Shown here in pieces: positions 50,199-59,456 of a DNA stretch of 64,000 bases (positions are counted from its first letter, which is position 1; each line of letters begins with the position of its first letter). Origin of the DNA: Pseudomonas monteilii NBRC 103158 = DSM 14164 (lineage in GTDB: Bacteria > Pseudomonadota > Gammaproteobacteria > Pseudomonadales > Pseudomonadaceae); NCBI RefSeq assembly GCF_000730605.1, contig NZ_BBIS01000038.1, forward strand, positions 30,401 through 94,400. The letters run 5' to 3'. Made by a program: the position numbers and the translations under genes. Under the pieces are notes generated by a model. The model saw nothing but the letters and a program-made list of their open reading frames with translations. It made no database searches and was not told the origin of the DNA.

Positions 50199-50957
50199 TT
50201 ACTCGGAGGCGGCAGTACCCAGGAACTTGCGCAAGAACTGCCGGGTACGCTCTTCCTTTGGCGCCGCAAACAGTGCCTTGGCTTCCCCCTGCTCCACGAT
50301 CACGCCCTTGTCGAAGAAGATCACCCGGTTCGCCACATCCCGGGCAAAGCTCATTTCGTGCGTAACGATGATCATGGTGCGCTTCTCCTCGGCCAGGCCG
50401 CGGATGGTCGCCAGCACTTCACCCACCAGCTCCGGGTCCAGTGCCGAGGTGGGTTCGTCGAACAGGATCACCTCCGGCTCCATGGCCAGTGCGCGGGCGA
50501 TGGCCACCCGTTGCTGCTGGCCACCGGACAAGCGCCGGGGGTAGGCGTCTTCCTTGCCTGCCAGGCCAACCTTGGCCAGCAGGCGCCGGCCAAGGTCGAT
50601 GGCCTGCTCGCGGGGCGTCTTCTTGACGATCACCGGCCCCTCGATCACGTTCTCCAGCGCGGTGCGGTGCGGGAACAGGTTGAAGTTCTGGAACACGAAC
50701 CCGGCTTGCTGGCGCAATCGGCGAATCGCACTTTGCTGCCCGCCCAAAGGGCGGTTGGCATCGATGCTGATATCGCCGATCTTGATCTGCCCGGCGTCGG
50801 GCGTTTCCAGCAGGTTGAGGCAGCGCAGGAAGGTGGTCTTGCCCGAGCCACTGGGGCCAATGATGGCCACCACTTCGCCGGGCTGTACGGTCAGGTCGAT
50901 ACCGTTGAGCACGGTCTGGCCCTTGAACCGCTTGGTCAGGCCTTTGACTTCAATCAT
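50199..50957 (-). CDS. tcyN: Cystine ABC importer ATPase (TcyN-type)
   Basis: The 252-residue ATPase of a polar-amino-acid importer. It has Walker A GPSGSGKTT, Q-loop FVFQNFNLFPHRT, signature LSGGQQQR, Walker B VILFDEPTSALDPE and H-loop THEMSFA. It is the third gene of tcyJ-tcyL-tcyN, with the permease 2 bp upstream. The binding protein of this operon closely resembles E. coli TcyJ, so cystine (and perhaps related disulfides) is the expected substrate. The operon is part of the sulfur district of this window. Confidence 0.9.
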   Translation of the reverse strand: MIEVKGLTKRFKGQTVLNGIDLTVQPGEVVAIIGPSGSGKTTFLRCLNLLETPDAGQIKIGDISIDANRPLGGQQSAIRRLRQQAGFVFQNFNLFPHRTALENVIEGPVIVKKTPREQAIDLGRRLLAKVGLAGKEDAYPRRLSGGQQQRVAIARALAMEPEVILFDEPTSALDPELVGEVLATIRGLAEEKRTMIIVTHEMSFARDVANRVIFFDKGVIVEQGEAKALFAAPKEERTRQFLRKFLGTAASE

Positions 50958-50959
50958 GC

Positions 50960-51628
50960 TCAGTGCTCCTGGTCATGCTGGTTGACCCGCGCTTCCATGC
51001 GGTTCTGGAAGTGCGCAAGGATGCTGCACAGCACCCAGTAGATGACCGCGACCGCCACGTACATGGTGAACACTTCGAAGGTGCGTGCGGTAATCAGCTG
51101 CGCCTGGCGGAACAGTTCGGGCACCTGGATGGTGGCCGCCAGGGCGGTGTCCTTGACCAGCGAAATGAAGCTGTTGCCCAAGGGGGGCAGGGCAGTGCGC
51201 AAGGCTTGCGGCAGGGTCGCCCGGCGCATGGCCTGAACGCGGGTCATGCCGATGCTGGCGGCCGCTTCCCACTGGCCACGGTCGATTGAGGAGATTGCTG
51301 CGCGCAGGATCTCGCAGATGTAGGCCGCCATGTTCAACGACAGGCCGATCAGCGAGGCGGGGATGGGGTCGAGTTCGATGCCGATCTGCGGCATGCCGAA
51401 ATAGATCACGAACAGCTGCACCAGCAGCGGCGTGCCGCGAAAGAACGACACGTAGATCCGCGCCAGCCAGTTCAGCGGCAAGATCTTCGACAGACGCATC
51501 AGCGCCAGGGCAAAGCCCAGCACCAGGCCGAAGAACATGCCGCCAACGCTGAGCAGCACCGTATAACCCGCGCCCTTCAGCAGGAAGGGCGTGGAGTCGA
51601 CAACGAGTTGCAGGCTTTCAGCGATCAT
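50960..51628 (-). CDS. tcyL: Cystine ABC importer permease (TcyL-type)
   Basis: A 222-residue permease of the HisM/GlnP type, with four or five membrane helices and the EAA motif EAAASIGMTRVQAMRRATLPQALR. It overlaps the binding-protein gene by 4 bp (51625-51628) and sits 2 bp from tcyN, so all three are coupled. The subunit presumably forms a homodimeric channel. Confidence 0.9.
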   Translation of the reverse strand: MIAESLQLVVDSTPFLLKGAGYTVLLSVGGMFFGLVLGFALALMRLSKILPLNWLARIYVSFFRGTPLLVQLFVIYFGMPQIGIELDPIPASLIGLSLNMAAYICEILRAAISSIDRGQWEAAASIGMTRVQAMRRATLPQALRTALPPLGNSFISLVKDTALAATIQVPELFRQAQLITARTFEVFTMYVAVAVIYWVLCSILAHFQNRMEARVNQHDQEH

Positions 51629-52419
51629 TTGGTGACATCAGCACCGAAGTATTTCTCGGACAGCTTGGCCAGCGTGCCGTCAGCCTTGAGCTTGTCGATG
51701 GCCTTGTTGATGGCATCGAGCAGCTCTGGCTCGCCCTTGCGCAGGGCTACGCCACTTTCCAGGCGGGAGAACGCATCGCCGGCCAGCTCCGTGTCCTTGG
51801 CTTTTTGCGCGTATTCCAGTGCGGCCAGGCGGTCGATCAGGATGGCGTCGATGCGACCGTTACGCAGGTCGGCGAACTTGCTCGGGTCGTCTTCATAGGT
51901 GCGCACATCGGCTTGCGGCACGTCTTTTTTCACCCACTGTTCGTAGTTGGTGCCCAGGCCCACGCCCACTTTCTTGCCGGCCAGGTCGGCGGCCTTGTGG
52001 ATGTTCAACTGCTCGGCCTTTTTCTTCAGGATCAGCGCCTGGATGCCGGAGATGGTGTAGGGCTCGGAGAAGTCGTACTTCTTCTTGCGCTCTTCGGAAA
52101 TCGTCACCTGGTTGATGACGACGTCCAGGCGCTTGGACTCCAGCGCAGCGAGGATGCCGTCCCATTTGGTCGGCTGGACCTTGGCCTTGACCCCCAGCTC
52201 CTTGGCCAGCAACTCGGACAGCTCCACTTCGAAGCCGGTCAGCTTGCCGTTTTCGTCCTGGAAGCTGAACGGTGGGTACGTGCCTTCCAGGCCGACGTTG
52301 ATCACGCCTTTTTCCTGGATGGTCTTCAGCTGCTCGCCCGCGAAGGCCTGGCTGAGCAGGCCGGTACCCAGCAAAACAGCCAGGGTAGCGTTGAGTAGCG
52401 GTTTGGCGAATTTCGACAT
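51625..52419 (-). CDS. tcyJ: Cystine-binding periplasmic protein (TcyJ/FliY)
   Basis: A 264-residue type II solute-binding protein. The signal peptide ends near residue 27 (SQAFAGEQ). The body matches E. coli TcyJ along its length: VGLEGTYPPFSFQDENGKLTGFEVE, PTKWDGILAALESKRLDVVINQVTIS, KYDFSEPYTISGIQAL, GTNYEQWV and the C-terminal SEKYFGADVTK. Binds L-cystine for the TcyLN transporter. Located upstream of tcyL with a 4-bp overlap; an inverted repeat lies in its promoter. Confidence 0.92.
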   Translation of the reverse strand: MSKFAKPLLNATLAVLLGTGLLSQAFAGEQLKTIQEKGVINVGLEGTYPPFSFQDENGKLTGFEVELSELLAKELGVKAKVQPTKWDGILAALESKRLDVVINQVTISEERKKKYDFSEPYTISGIQALILKKKAEQLNIHKAADLAGKKVGVGLGTNYEQWVKKDVPQADVRTYEDDPSKFADLRNGRIDAILIDRLAALEYAQKAKDTELAGDAFSRLESGVALRKGEPELLDAINKAIDKLKADGTLAKLSEKYFGADVTK

Positions 52420-52727
52420 GTCAGAGCCCCGCGCTTGTTGTGTAAGTAGTGAGGTGGCGACTATAGGGTTGGCTGCTTAGGCCAGGAAATACTAAAAAAT
52501 TATTTTGTTATTTCCATTTTGATTGGTGCCAGGAGCTGGCTGCTTTGAGGGTAGGCGATGATGCCTGTGCCGTCATCGCGGCTTATGCCTGACTTAGCGC
52601 AGGATGGAATAAAGCGTTGTTTTTTCCAAGGGGCTGATTTGCCGTAGAGTGGATTGCATGTAGGCAGGCCCGGCCTTTTCGCGGGCCTGGCGACACCATT
52701 AGATGGCCTATACGGCAGGAGAAAACC
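52420..52727. promoter_or_regulatory. Divergent tcyJ / epsC promoter region with inverted repeat
   Basis: A 308-bp spacer between divergent genes. GGAAATA at 52485-52491 and TATTTCC at 52509-52515 form a 7-bp inverted repeat in a strongly A+T-rich block about 66 bp upstream of tcyJ. This would suit a LysR-type activator such as CysB. A half REP unit (GGCCTTTTCGCGGGCC) is near 52672-52687. No other gene is visible in it. Confidence 0.5.
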
Positions 52728-53660
52728 GTGAGCGAACAACCTTCATCCGCGCACTGGCAGTTGCAGAGCATCGTCAGTGGCCTGCGCGGCGCCCGTGAGC
52801 AATGGCGCACCCGTAATGGCCGCAGCATTGGCGAGCAGGGCGGGCGCGAGTTGCCTTCGCGCGAGGCGATGCGGCAGATTCTGGAGCAACTGTGCGGCGC
52901 GCTGTTCCCCATGCGCCTGGGCCCAGTCGATTTGCGCGAAGAAAGCGAAGATTTCTATGTCGGCCATACCCTGGATGCCGCGTTGACCGCCTTGCTTGCC
53001 CAGGCTCGCCTTGAACTGCGCTATGCGGCACGGCAAAGCAAGGCTGAGCTGGCTGGCGTCGACGCCCATGCGCTGAGCCTGATCCAGGGTTTCGCAGCTG
53101 CGCTACCGGAGCTGCGCGTACTGCTCGACACCGACGTGCTGGCCGCCTACCACGGCGACCCGGCAGCGCGTAGCGTGGATGAAGTGCTGCTGTGCTACCC
53201 GGGTATCCTGGCGATCATCCACCACCGCCTGGCGCACCACTTGTACCAGGCCGGCTTGCCGCTGCTGGCGCGGATCAGCTCGGAGCTGGCGCATTCGGCC
53301 ACCGGTATCGACATTCACCCTGGCGCGCAGATTGGCCCGAGCTTCTTCATCGACCACGGGACCGGTGTGGTGATTGGCGAAACCGCGATCATCGGCGAGC
53401 GCGTGCGCATCTACCAGGCCGTGACCCTGGGCGCCAAGCGCTTCCCGAGCGATGAGTCTGGGACCCTGCACAAAGGCCTGCCACGGCACCCGATTGTCGA
53501 GGACGATGTGGTGATCTATGCCGGGGCCACGGTGCTCGGGCGCATTACCATCGGCAAAGGTTCGACCATTGGCGGCAATGTGTGGCTGACCCGCAGTGTG
53601 CCGGCTGAAAGCAACATTACCCAGGCCAACCTGCAGCTGGATTGCCAGGACAAGAATTGA
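52728..53660 (+). CDS. epsC: Serine O-acetyltransferase EpsC
   Basis: A 310-residue serine acetyltransferase that makes O-acetylserine, the acceptor for sulfide in cysteine synthesis. The N-terminal helical half (about 1-150) is longer than in CysE. The C-terminal left-handed beta-helix has hexapeptide repeats (IDIHPGAQIGPSFFIDHGTGVVIGE with the catalytic Asp-His pair, then TLGAKRFP and RHPIVEDDVVIYAGATVLG). The start is GTG at 52728 with AGGAGA upstream; no ATG lies at a suitable distance. Divergent from the cystine importer, so supply and synthesis of cysteine are next to each other. Confidence 0.9.
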   Translation: MSEQPSSAHWQLQSIVSGLRGAREQWRTRNGRSIGEQGGRELPSREAMRQILEQLCGALFPMRLGPVDLREESEDFYVGHTLDAALTALLAQARLELRYAARQSKAELAGVDAHALSLIQGFAAALPELRVLLDTDVLAAYHGDPAARSVDEVLLCYPGILAIIHHRLAHHLYQAGLPLLARISSELAHSATGIDIHPGAQIGPSFFIDHGTGVVIGETAIIGERVRIYQAVTLGAKRFPSDESGTLHKGLPRHPIVEDDVVIYAGATVLGRITIGKGSTIGGNVWLTRSVPAESNITQANLQLDCQDKN

Positions 53661-53678
53661 TCTGGCATTTGTATTGGT

Positions 53679-53722
53679 TGTTCCGGCCTCTTCGCGGGTA
53701 AACCCGCGAAGAGGCCGGAACA
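53679..53722. repeat. REP palindrome, 20-bp stem, TAAA loop
   Basis: Arms 53679-53698 and 53703-53722 are exactly complementary around TAAA, with the same TTCGCGGGTAAACCCGCGAA core as the copies at 4870 and 50157. It follows the epsC stop by 18 bp. Confidence 0.9.
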
Positions 53723-53775
53723 GGAAGGCACCAATCAGCACCCCAATTCGCAATGAAATCCGATCCATGTTTAAC

Positions 53776-53791
53776 TTGAACGCTTGTTCAA
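53776..53791. promoter_or_regulatory. BetI-like operator before the BCCT transporter gene
   Basis: TTGAAC at 53776-53781 and GTTCAA at 53786-53791 form an inverted repeat with a GCTT centre. It resembles the TTGAACG...CGTTCAA half-sites of BetI operators in choline genes. It is 99 bp upstream of the transporter ATG. No betI gene is in this window. Confidence 0.5.
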
Positions 53792-53889
53792 TGAAAAAAC
53801 GCTGGTCCGCTGCCGGTGTTCAACAGGAGGATTCCTTTGCTGAACCCGTTCATTCCGAACCTTACGTCATTTGACGAGGTGCACGCCCG

Positions 53890-55893
53890 ATGAGTGCACC
53901 GACCCCGTCCATTGCCAATGGCAAAATCCGCATGAACCCTCCGGTGTTCTACTTTGCGGCAAGTTTCATCCTCGTTTTTGGCCTGGTAGTCATTTCCAAC
54001 CCGCAAGCGGCAGGTGATTGGTTGCTGGCAGCGCAGAACTGGGCGGCCAACACGGTCGGCTGGTACTACATGCTGGCCATGACGCTGTACCTGGTCTTCG
54101 TGGTGGTCACCGCCTTGTCCGGCTACGGCAAGATCAAGCTCGGTGCCGACCACGACGAACCCGAGTTCAGTTACCTGTCTTGGGCCGGCATGCTGTTTGC
54201 CGCCGGTATCAGCATCACGTTGTTCTTCTTCTGTGTTTCCGAACCGCTGACCCACATGCTGCAGCCGCCCCAGGGCGAAGCGGGCACGGCAGAGGCCGGG
54301 CGCCAGGCGATGCAGATTCTGTTCCTGCACTGGGGCCTGCATGGCTGGGGGGTGTTCGCCTTCGTCGGCATGGCCCTGGCCTATTTCGCCTACCGGCACA
54401 ACCTGCCGCTGGCGTTGCGTTCGGCGCTGTACCCGCTGATCGGAAAGCGCATCAACGGGCCGATCGGCTACGCAGTGGATGGCTTCGGCATCATCGCCAC
54501 GGTGTTCGGCCTGGGGGCCGACATGGGCTTTGGCGTGCTGCACCTGAACGCTGGCCTGGACTACCTGTTCGGTATCAGCCACAGCCAGTGGGTGCAGGTG
54601 ATCCTCATCACCCTGATGATGGGCGCGGCGGTAGCCGTGGCCGTTGCCGGGGTGGAGAAGGGCGTGCGGGTGATGAGCGACATCAACCTGTTCCTGGCCT
54701 GCGCACTGCTGCTGTTCGTGCTGTTCGCCGGGCCGACCCAGCACCTGTTCAACACATTGATCCAGAACCTGGGTGACTACCTGGGCGCCTTGCCGCGCAA
54801 GAGCTTCGATGTGTATGCCTACGGTGAAAACCGTGACTGGCTGGGCGGCTGGACAGTGTTTTACTGGGCCTGGTGGATTGCCTGGGCACCGTTCGTGGGC
54901 CTGTTCATCGCCCGTATCTCCCGTGGCCGTACCATCCGCGAGTTCGTCTTTGGCGTGCTGCTGATTCCGTTGGGGTTCACCCTGGCGTGGATGTCGATCT
55001 TCGGCAACAGCGCGCTGGACCAGGTGATCAACCATGGCATGACCGCACTGGGCCAGTCGGCACTGGATGACCCGTCGATGAGCCTGTACCTGCTGCTGGA
55101 GACCTACCCTTGGAGCAAGGCGGTGATCGCCACCACGGTGTTCATCAGCTTCGTGTTCTTCGTCACGTCGGCCGACTCGGGCACCGTGGTGCTGTCGACC
55201 TTGTCGGCCAAGGGGGGGGAAGCCGATGAGGACGGGCCGAACTGGCTGCGCATCTTCTGGGGCGCGATGACCGCGCTGATCACCAGTGCGCTGTTGTTCG
55301 CGGGCAGCATCGACTCGCTGAAGTCGGCGGTGGTGCTGACCTCGCTGCCGTTCTCGCTGATTCTGTTGTGCATGATGTGGGGTTTGCATAAGGCGTTCTA
55401 CCTGGAGTCGCAACGGCAGATCGCGCAGATGCACTCGCTGGCCCCGTTCGCCCAGTCACGTCGCGGCCGTGGTGGCTGGCGCCAGCGCCTGAGCCAGGCC
55501 GTGCATTTCCCGTCGCGTGATGAGGTGTACCGCTTCATGGACGACGTAGTGCGCCCGGCGATTGCCGAGGTCCGCGAGGTGTTCGAGCAGAAGGGCCTGG
55601 TGCTGATTACCCAGGATGACCCGAGCCACGACAACGTCAGCCTGAAGATTGGCCATGGCGAGGAGCAGCCGTTCATCTACCAAGTGCAGATGCGTGGGTA
55701 TTTCACGCCGTCGTTCGCCTTGGGTGGGCTGGGCACGCAGGAGTTGAAGAACCGCCGTTATTACCGGGCGGAGGTTCACCTGAGCGAAGGCAGCCAGAAC
55801 TATGACCTGGTGGGCTACAGCAAGGAGCAGATCATCAACGACATTCTGGACCAGTACGAACGGCACATGCAGTACCTGCATCTGGTCCGCTAG
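53890..55893 (+). CDS. betT: BCCT-family choline/betaine transporter (BetT-like)
   Basis: A 667-residue proton- or sodium-coupled transporter for choline or betaine-type quaternary amines. About twelve membrane helices lie in the first 520 residues. The BCCT fingerprint is present (GADMGFGVLHLNAGLDYL and the tryptophan-rich WTVFYWAWWIAWAPFVGLFIARIS). A soluble C-terminal domain of about 150 residues (from near 520) is the osmosensory-type extension of BetT. The choline-like reading rests on family membership plus the candidate BetI site upstream. It ends at a REP palindrome. Confidence 0.87.
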   Translation: MSAPTPSIANGKIRMNPPVFYFAASFILVFGLVVISNPQAAGDWLLAAQNWAANTVGWYYMLAMTLYLVFVVVTALSGYGKIKLGADHDEPEFSYLSWAGMLFAAGISITLFFFCVSEPLTHMLQPPQGEAGTAEAGRQAMQILFLHWGLHGWGVFAFVGMALAYFAYRHNLPLALRSALYPLIGKRINGPIGYAVDGFGIIATVFGLGADMGFGVLHLNAGLDYLFGISHSQWVQVILITLMMGAAVAVAVAGVEKGVRVMSDINLFLACALLLFVLFAGPTQHLFNTLIQNLGDYLGALPRKSFDVYAYGENRDWLGGWTVFYWAWWIAWAPFVGLFIARISRGRTIREFVFGVLLIPLGFTLAWMSIFGNSALDQVINHGMTALGQSALDDPSMSLYLLLETYPWSKAVIATTVFISFVFFVTSADSGTVVLSTLSAKGGEADEDGPNWLRIFWGAMTALITSALLFAGSIDSLKSAVVLTSLPFSLILLCMMWGLHKAFYLESQRQIAQMHSLAPFAQSRRGRGGWRQRLSQAVHFPSRDEVYRFMDDVVRPAIAEVREVFEQKGLVLITQDDPSHDNVSLKIGHGEEQPFIYQVQMRGYFTPSFALGGLGTQELKNRRYYRAEVHLSEGSQNYDLVGYSKEQIINDILDQYERHMQYLHLVR

Positions 55894-55908
55894 GTTGTCG
55901 TTGGTTTC

Positions 55909-55947
55909 ACCGGCCTCTTCGCGGGACAAGCCCGCGAAGAGGCCGGT
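55909..55947. repeat. REP palindrome between betT and tauD
   Basis: Arms 55909-55925 and 55931-55947 (ACCGGCCTCTTCGCGGG and its complement) surround a 5-nt loop. It lies between the convergent betT and tauD ends. Confidence 0.9.
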
Positions 55948-55964
55948 ACAGGTCACATCAAAGT

Positions 55965-56798
55965 TCAGAACGGCGCATCCCCCAGGATGGTCGCCCGATG
56001 CATCACCCGCCGGTTCGGCCGGTAGTCATCCACCGCAAAATGCTGGGTCACGCGGTTGTCCCAGAACGCCACGTCGTTCTCCTGCCAACGCCAGCGAATG
56101 CTGAACTCCGGCCGCGTCGCATGGGCGAACAGCAGCTTCAACAGCGCCTCGCTTTCCAGCTCGCTCAACTCATTGATACGCGTGGTGAACCCTTCATTGA
56201 CGAACAGCGCCTTGCGCCCGCTAACCGGGTGAGTGCGCACCACCGGGTGTGACAGCGGCGGGTTGTTGCGCCGCGTTGCTTCCCAGCGCGCCAGGTCTTC
56301 CGGCGTGGTGCCAAAGCGCTCCAGCGGAAACGACTTGGTGAAGTCGTGGGTGGCGGTCAGCCCAGCGAGCATTGCACGTAGCGGCGCCGACAAGGCTTCA
56401 AAAGCGGCAATCCCGCTGGCCCACAGCGTATCGCCACCGTAAGCGGGCAATTGCTTGGCGCTGAGCACCGCGCCCAGTGCCGGGGTCGGCAAGAACGTCA
56501 CGTCGGTGTGCCACACGGCGTTGTCGCGCACATCGGTCACCGCCGTGTCGAGCACCAGCACCTGCGGGGTTTCGGGCACGTTGGGGTAGATCGGGTGAAT
56601 GTGCAGGTCACCGAAGCGGGCTGCAAAGCGCGCTTGCTGTTCCGGGTTGATCGGCTGGTCGCGGAAGAACAGCACCTGATGCTGCAGCAGCGCCTGTTCG
56701 ATGGCGTCGCGCTCTTCTGCGGTGATCTCGCGGCTGATGTCTACGCCGCTGATCTGCGCACCCAGCGCCGGGCTGATGGGGGTAACGGTCAGGCTCAT
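55965..56798 (-). CDS. tauD: Taurine dioxygenase TauD
   Basis: TauD oxidises taurine to sulfite and aminoacetaldehyde with Fe(II), 2-oxoglutarate and O2. It has 277 residues (E. coli TauD 283). Iron ligands are His97 and Asp99 (AVWHTDVTF) and His253 (NRVTQHFAVDDY). An HPVVRTHPVSGRKALFVN block follows the family pattern. It is a distant paralogue of atsK in this window. It is the last gene of tauA-tauB-tauC-tauD on the minus strand, 48 bp from tauC. The protein is cytoplasmic and expected under sulfate starvation. Confidence 0.93.
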   Translation of the reverse strand: MSLTVTPISPALGAQISGVDISREITAEERDAIEQALLQHQVLFFRDQPINPEQQARFAARFGDLHIHPIYPNVPETPQVLVLDTAVTDVRDNAVWHTDVTFLPTPALGAVLSAKQLPAYGGDTLWASGIAAFEALSAPLRAMLAGLTATHDFTKSFPLERFGTTPEDLARWEATRRNNPPLSHPVVRTHPVSGRKALFVNEGFTTRINELSELESEALLKLLFAHATRPEFSIRWRWQENDVAFWDNRVTQHFAVDDYRPNRRVMHRATILGDAPF

Positions 56799-56846
56799 GT
56801 CTTTTCTCGCTCTAGGCGCCGGGTTGCCGGCGTGGTCAATCGGCAA

Positions 56847-57686
56847 TCAGTGGCTCTGCCCGTGCCAGGGCACCAGTTTGCGTTGCAGGGCACGCAGGCC
56901 CATTTCCAGGGCGAAGGCGATCAGGGCGATCAGCAGGATGCCCAACACCACCACATCGGTGACCAAAAACTGCGCCGCCGACTGCACCATGAAGCCCAGG
57001 CCGCTGGTGGCAGCAATCAGTTCGGCGGCCACCAGGGTCGACCAGCCGACCCCCAGGCCGATGCGGATGCCAGTAAGGATGTCGGGCAGCGCACTGGGCA
57101 GGATCACATGGCGGATCAACTGGGCCTTGGTGGCGCCCAGCGACTGCGCCGCACGCAGCTTGGCCGGGTCGACCGTGCGCACGCCGGTGGCGGTGGCGAT
57201 GGCGATGGGGGCGAAGATCGCCAGGTAAATCAGCAGCACCTTCGACAGCTCGCCGATGCCGCACCAGATGACGATCAGCGGCAGGTATGCAAGCGGCGGT
57301 ATCGGCCGGTAGAACTCGATCAGCGGGTCGAGGATGCCACGGGCCACGCGGTTGTAGCCGATGGCGATGCCCACCGGGATCGCGGTCAGGGTCGCTGCAA
57401 CCAGCGCCAGGCCAATGCGGCCCAGGCTTGCGCCCAGGTGCTGCCACAGGCTGGCGTCCATGTAGCCTTGGGTCAGCAGGGTCCAGGCCTTGGCCAGGAT
57501 GTCGCCGGGCGAAGGCAGGAACAGCGGTTCGATCCAGCCAGCGGCGGTCACCAGCCACCAGACCAACAGCAGGCTGGTCAGGGTCAGGGTACTGATCCAG
57601 CGGGTAGAGCGTTGGCGGCGTGCTGTTGCAACAGGCCGGGTTTGGGTGTCGTGCTTGCCGGCAACCGGCAGGTCCAGGCTGCTCAT
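56847..57686 (-). CDS. tauC: Taurine ABC permease TauC
   Basis: A 279-residue permease with six membrane helices and the EAA-type loop AAQSLGATKAQLIRHVILPSALP. It overlaps tauB by 4 bp (57683-57686), so it is coupled to it. The N-terminal 40 residues are polar and precede the first helix (LTLTSLLLVWWLVTAAGW). It forms the taurine channel with TauB and receives substrate from TauA. Confidence 0.92.
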   Translation of the reverse strand: MSSLDLPVAGKHDTQTRPVATARRQRSTRWISTLTLTSLLLVWWLVTAAGWIEPLFLPSPGDILAKAWTLLTQGYMDASLWQHLGASLGRIGLALVAATLTAIPVGIAIGYNRVARGILDPLIEFYRPIPPLAYLPLIVIWCGIGELSKVLLIYLAIFAPIAIATATGVRTVDPAKLRAAQSLGATKAQLIRHVILPSALPDILTGIRIGLGVGWSTLVAAELIAATSGLGFMVQSAAQFLVTDVVVLGILLIALIAFALEMGLRALQRKLVPWHGQSH

Positions 57687-58471
57687 GCGCGCTCCTGCAG
57701 GCTTTGGCGTTGGGAGAACACCCGCGCCAGCACATGCTCGCGGGTTTCGATGAAGCGTGGGTCGGATTTGATTGCCCGGGCCGATTCGCCAGCGGCATAG
57801 CGCTGGCCGAAGTCCAGTTGCAGGCGCTCCACTACGCGGCCCGGGTTGGGTGCCAGTAGCACCAGCTCGCTGGCGAGGAACACCGCTTCTTCAATGTCGT
57901 GGGTAATCAGGAACACCGGTTTGGCGGTGCGTTGCCAGACCTGCAGCAGCAGTTCCTGCATTTGTTCGCGGGTGAAGGCGTCGAGGGCGCCGAACGGTTC
58001 ATCCATCAACAACACCCGTGGGTCGGCCGCCAGTGCGCGGGCCAGGCCTACGCGCTGTTTCTGGCCACCGGACAATTGCCAGATGCGCCGCTCGCCAAAG
58101 CCATCCAGGTCGACGAGTGCGAGCATTTCACGGGCCTTGGCTTCACGCTGGGCGCGGGGTACGCCAGCCAGTTCGAGGCCGAAGGCGACATTGCCCAGCA
58201 CGTTCTGCCATGGCAGCAGGGCGTCGTCCTGGAACACCACGCCGCGCTCGGCACCCGGGCCTTGTACCGGTACGCCATCGAGGGTTATTCGCCCGCCACT
58301 GGGGGCGACGAAGCCGGCGATCAGGTTGAGCAGCGAGGTCTTGCCGCTGCCGGACGGCCCCAGGGCCACCAGCAGCTGGCGCGGGCCCAGGCTCAGGTTG
58401 ATGTCGGCCAGCACCGCGGTGCTGGCGCCAGGGTACTGTGCGCTGATGCGCTCCAGTTCAAGCAAGGCCAT
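57683..58471 (-). CDS. tauB: Taurine ABC ATPase TauB
   Basis: The 262-residue ATP-binding subunit. It has Walker A GPSGSGKTS, Q-loop VVFQDDALLPWQNVLGN, signature LSGGQKQR, Walker B VLLMDEPFGALDAFT and H-loop THDIEEA. GGAG precedes the ATG at 58471. A longer reading frame reaches 58543, but that region lies across the tauA end and is not conserved. It couples taurine uptake to ATP hydrolysis. Confidence 0.93.
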   Translation of the reverse strand: MALLELERISAQYPGASTAVLADINLSLGPRQLLVALGPSGSGKTSLLNLIAGFVAPSGGRITLDGVPVQGPGAERGVVFQDDALLPWQNVLGNVAFGLELAGVPRAQREAKAREMLALVDLDGFGERRIWQLSGGQKQRVGLARALAADPRVLLMDEPFGALDAFTREQMQELLLQVWQRTAKPVFLITHDIEEAVFLASELVLLAPNPGRVVERLQLDFGQRYAAGESARAIKSDPRFIETREHVLARVFSQRQSLQERA

Positions 58472-58484
58472 GACGGGCTCCGGA

Positions 58485-59456
58485 TCAGTTTGGAAGGAAC
58501 TTGGCGCTGACGTACGGCGAGTAGTCCGGCAGCACGGCGTCAACCTTGCCTTGCTGCTTGAGGAAGTTGGCCGTGTCGGTCAGTGCCTGGGTGGTCGGCG
58601 CGCCCAGGGCGTTGGCCTGGTCGGCGGCCAGCGGGTAGACGTTGCCCTCCAGCAGCACCGGGATATCGCTGGCCTTGGCGCCCGAGAGCTTCACCAGTTT
58701 GTCGACGTTGCCTTTGTCGGCCAGCCAGGCTTTCGGGTCTTTGCGGTAATCGGCGTAGGCGTCCAGGGTGACTTTGGCAAAGGCTTTGACCACCTCAGGG
58801 TGCTTGTCGGCGAAGTCTTTGCGCACGATCCAGGCATCGAAGGTGGGAGCGCCTTTCTGGGCCAGTTCGCCAGAAGTGATCAGCACCTTGCCGTTCTCCT
58901 TGGCTACGCCCAGTGCCGGGTCCCACACGTAGGTGGCGTCGATGTCACCGCGTTTCCAGGCCGCAATGATGGCCGGTGGTGCCAGGTTGAGGATCTGTAC
59001 CTTGGACGGGTCGATATTCCAGCTTTTGAGTGCGGCCAGCAGGCTGTAGTGGCCGGTGGACACAAACGGTACGGCGACTTTCTTGCCGATCAGGTCTTGC
59101 GGCGTCTTGATGCTGTCGCGGGCGACCAGCGCTTCACCGGCACCAATCTGGGTGGCGATGAGGAATGTTTCTACGGGCAGCTTGCGGGTAGCGGCTGCGG
59201 CCAGCGGGCTGGAACCCAGATAGCCGATCTGCACATCACCGCTGGCCACGGCGGTGATCACGTCAGCGCCATTATCGAATTTGCGCCAGTCGATGCTGGC
59301 CTTGCTGGCTTTTTCGTAGTCGCCATCGACCTGCGCCACTTTGGCAGGGTCGACGGTGGTCTGGTAGGCCACGGTCAGGTCGGCAGCCTGGGCAAACCAG
59401 CTGGTGCTGGCGAGGGTCAGGGCGGCGAACAGGCGCAGCGGAGCGTGCGGGATCAT
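58485..59456 (-). CDS. tauA: Taurine-binding periplasmic protein TauA
   Basis: A 323-residue binding protein. The signal peptide is cut near residue 24 (SWFAQAADLT), and the body has LTVAYQTTVDPAKVAQVDGDYEKA, IGYLGSSPLAAAATRKLPVETF, VPFVSTGHYSLLAALKSW and ATYVWDPALG, typical of TauA. The start at 59456 follows GAGAGG and gives a better signal peptide than the upstream ATG at 59477. First gene of tauABCD. The spacer upstream is very A+T-rich. Confidence 0.92.
   Translation of the reverse strand: MIPHAPLRLFAALTLASTSWFAQAADLTVAYQTTVDPAKVAQVDGDYEKASKASIDWRKFDNGADVITAVASGDVQIGYLGSSPLAAAATRKLPVETFLIATQIGAGEALVARDSIKTPQDLIGKKVAVPFVSTGHYSLLAALKSWNIDPSKVQILNLAPPAIIAAWKRGDIDATYVWDPALGVAKENGKVLITSGELAQKGAPTFDAWIVRKDFADKHPEVVKAFAKVTLDAYADYRKDPKAWLADKGNVDKLVKLSGAKASDIPVLLEGNVYPLAADQANALGAPTTQALTDTANFLKQQGKVDAVLPDYSPYVSAKFLPN

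Noticed and set aside
53596..53874. Possible 92-residue ORF before betT
   Set aside because: It spans the epsC 3' end and the REP palindrome, lacks a plausible start signal and resembles no protein I know. A short leader ORF from 53767 cannot be excluded but is unsupported.
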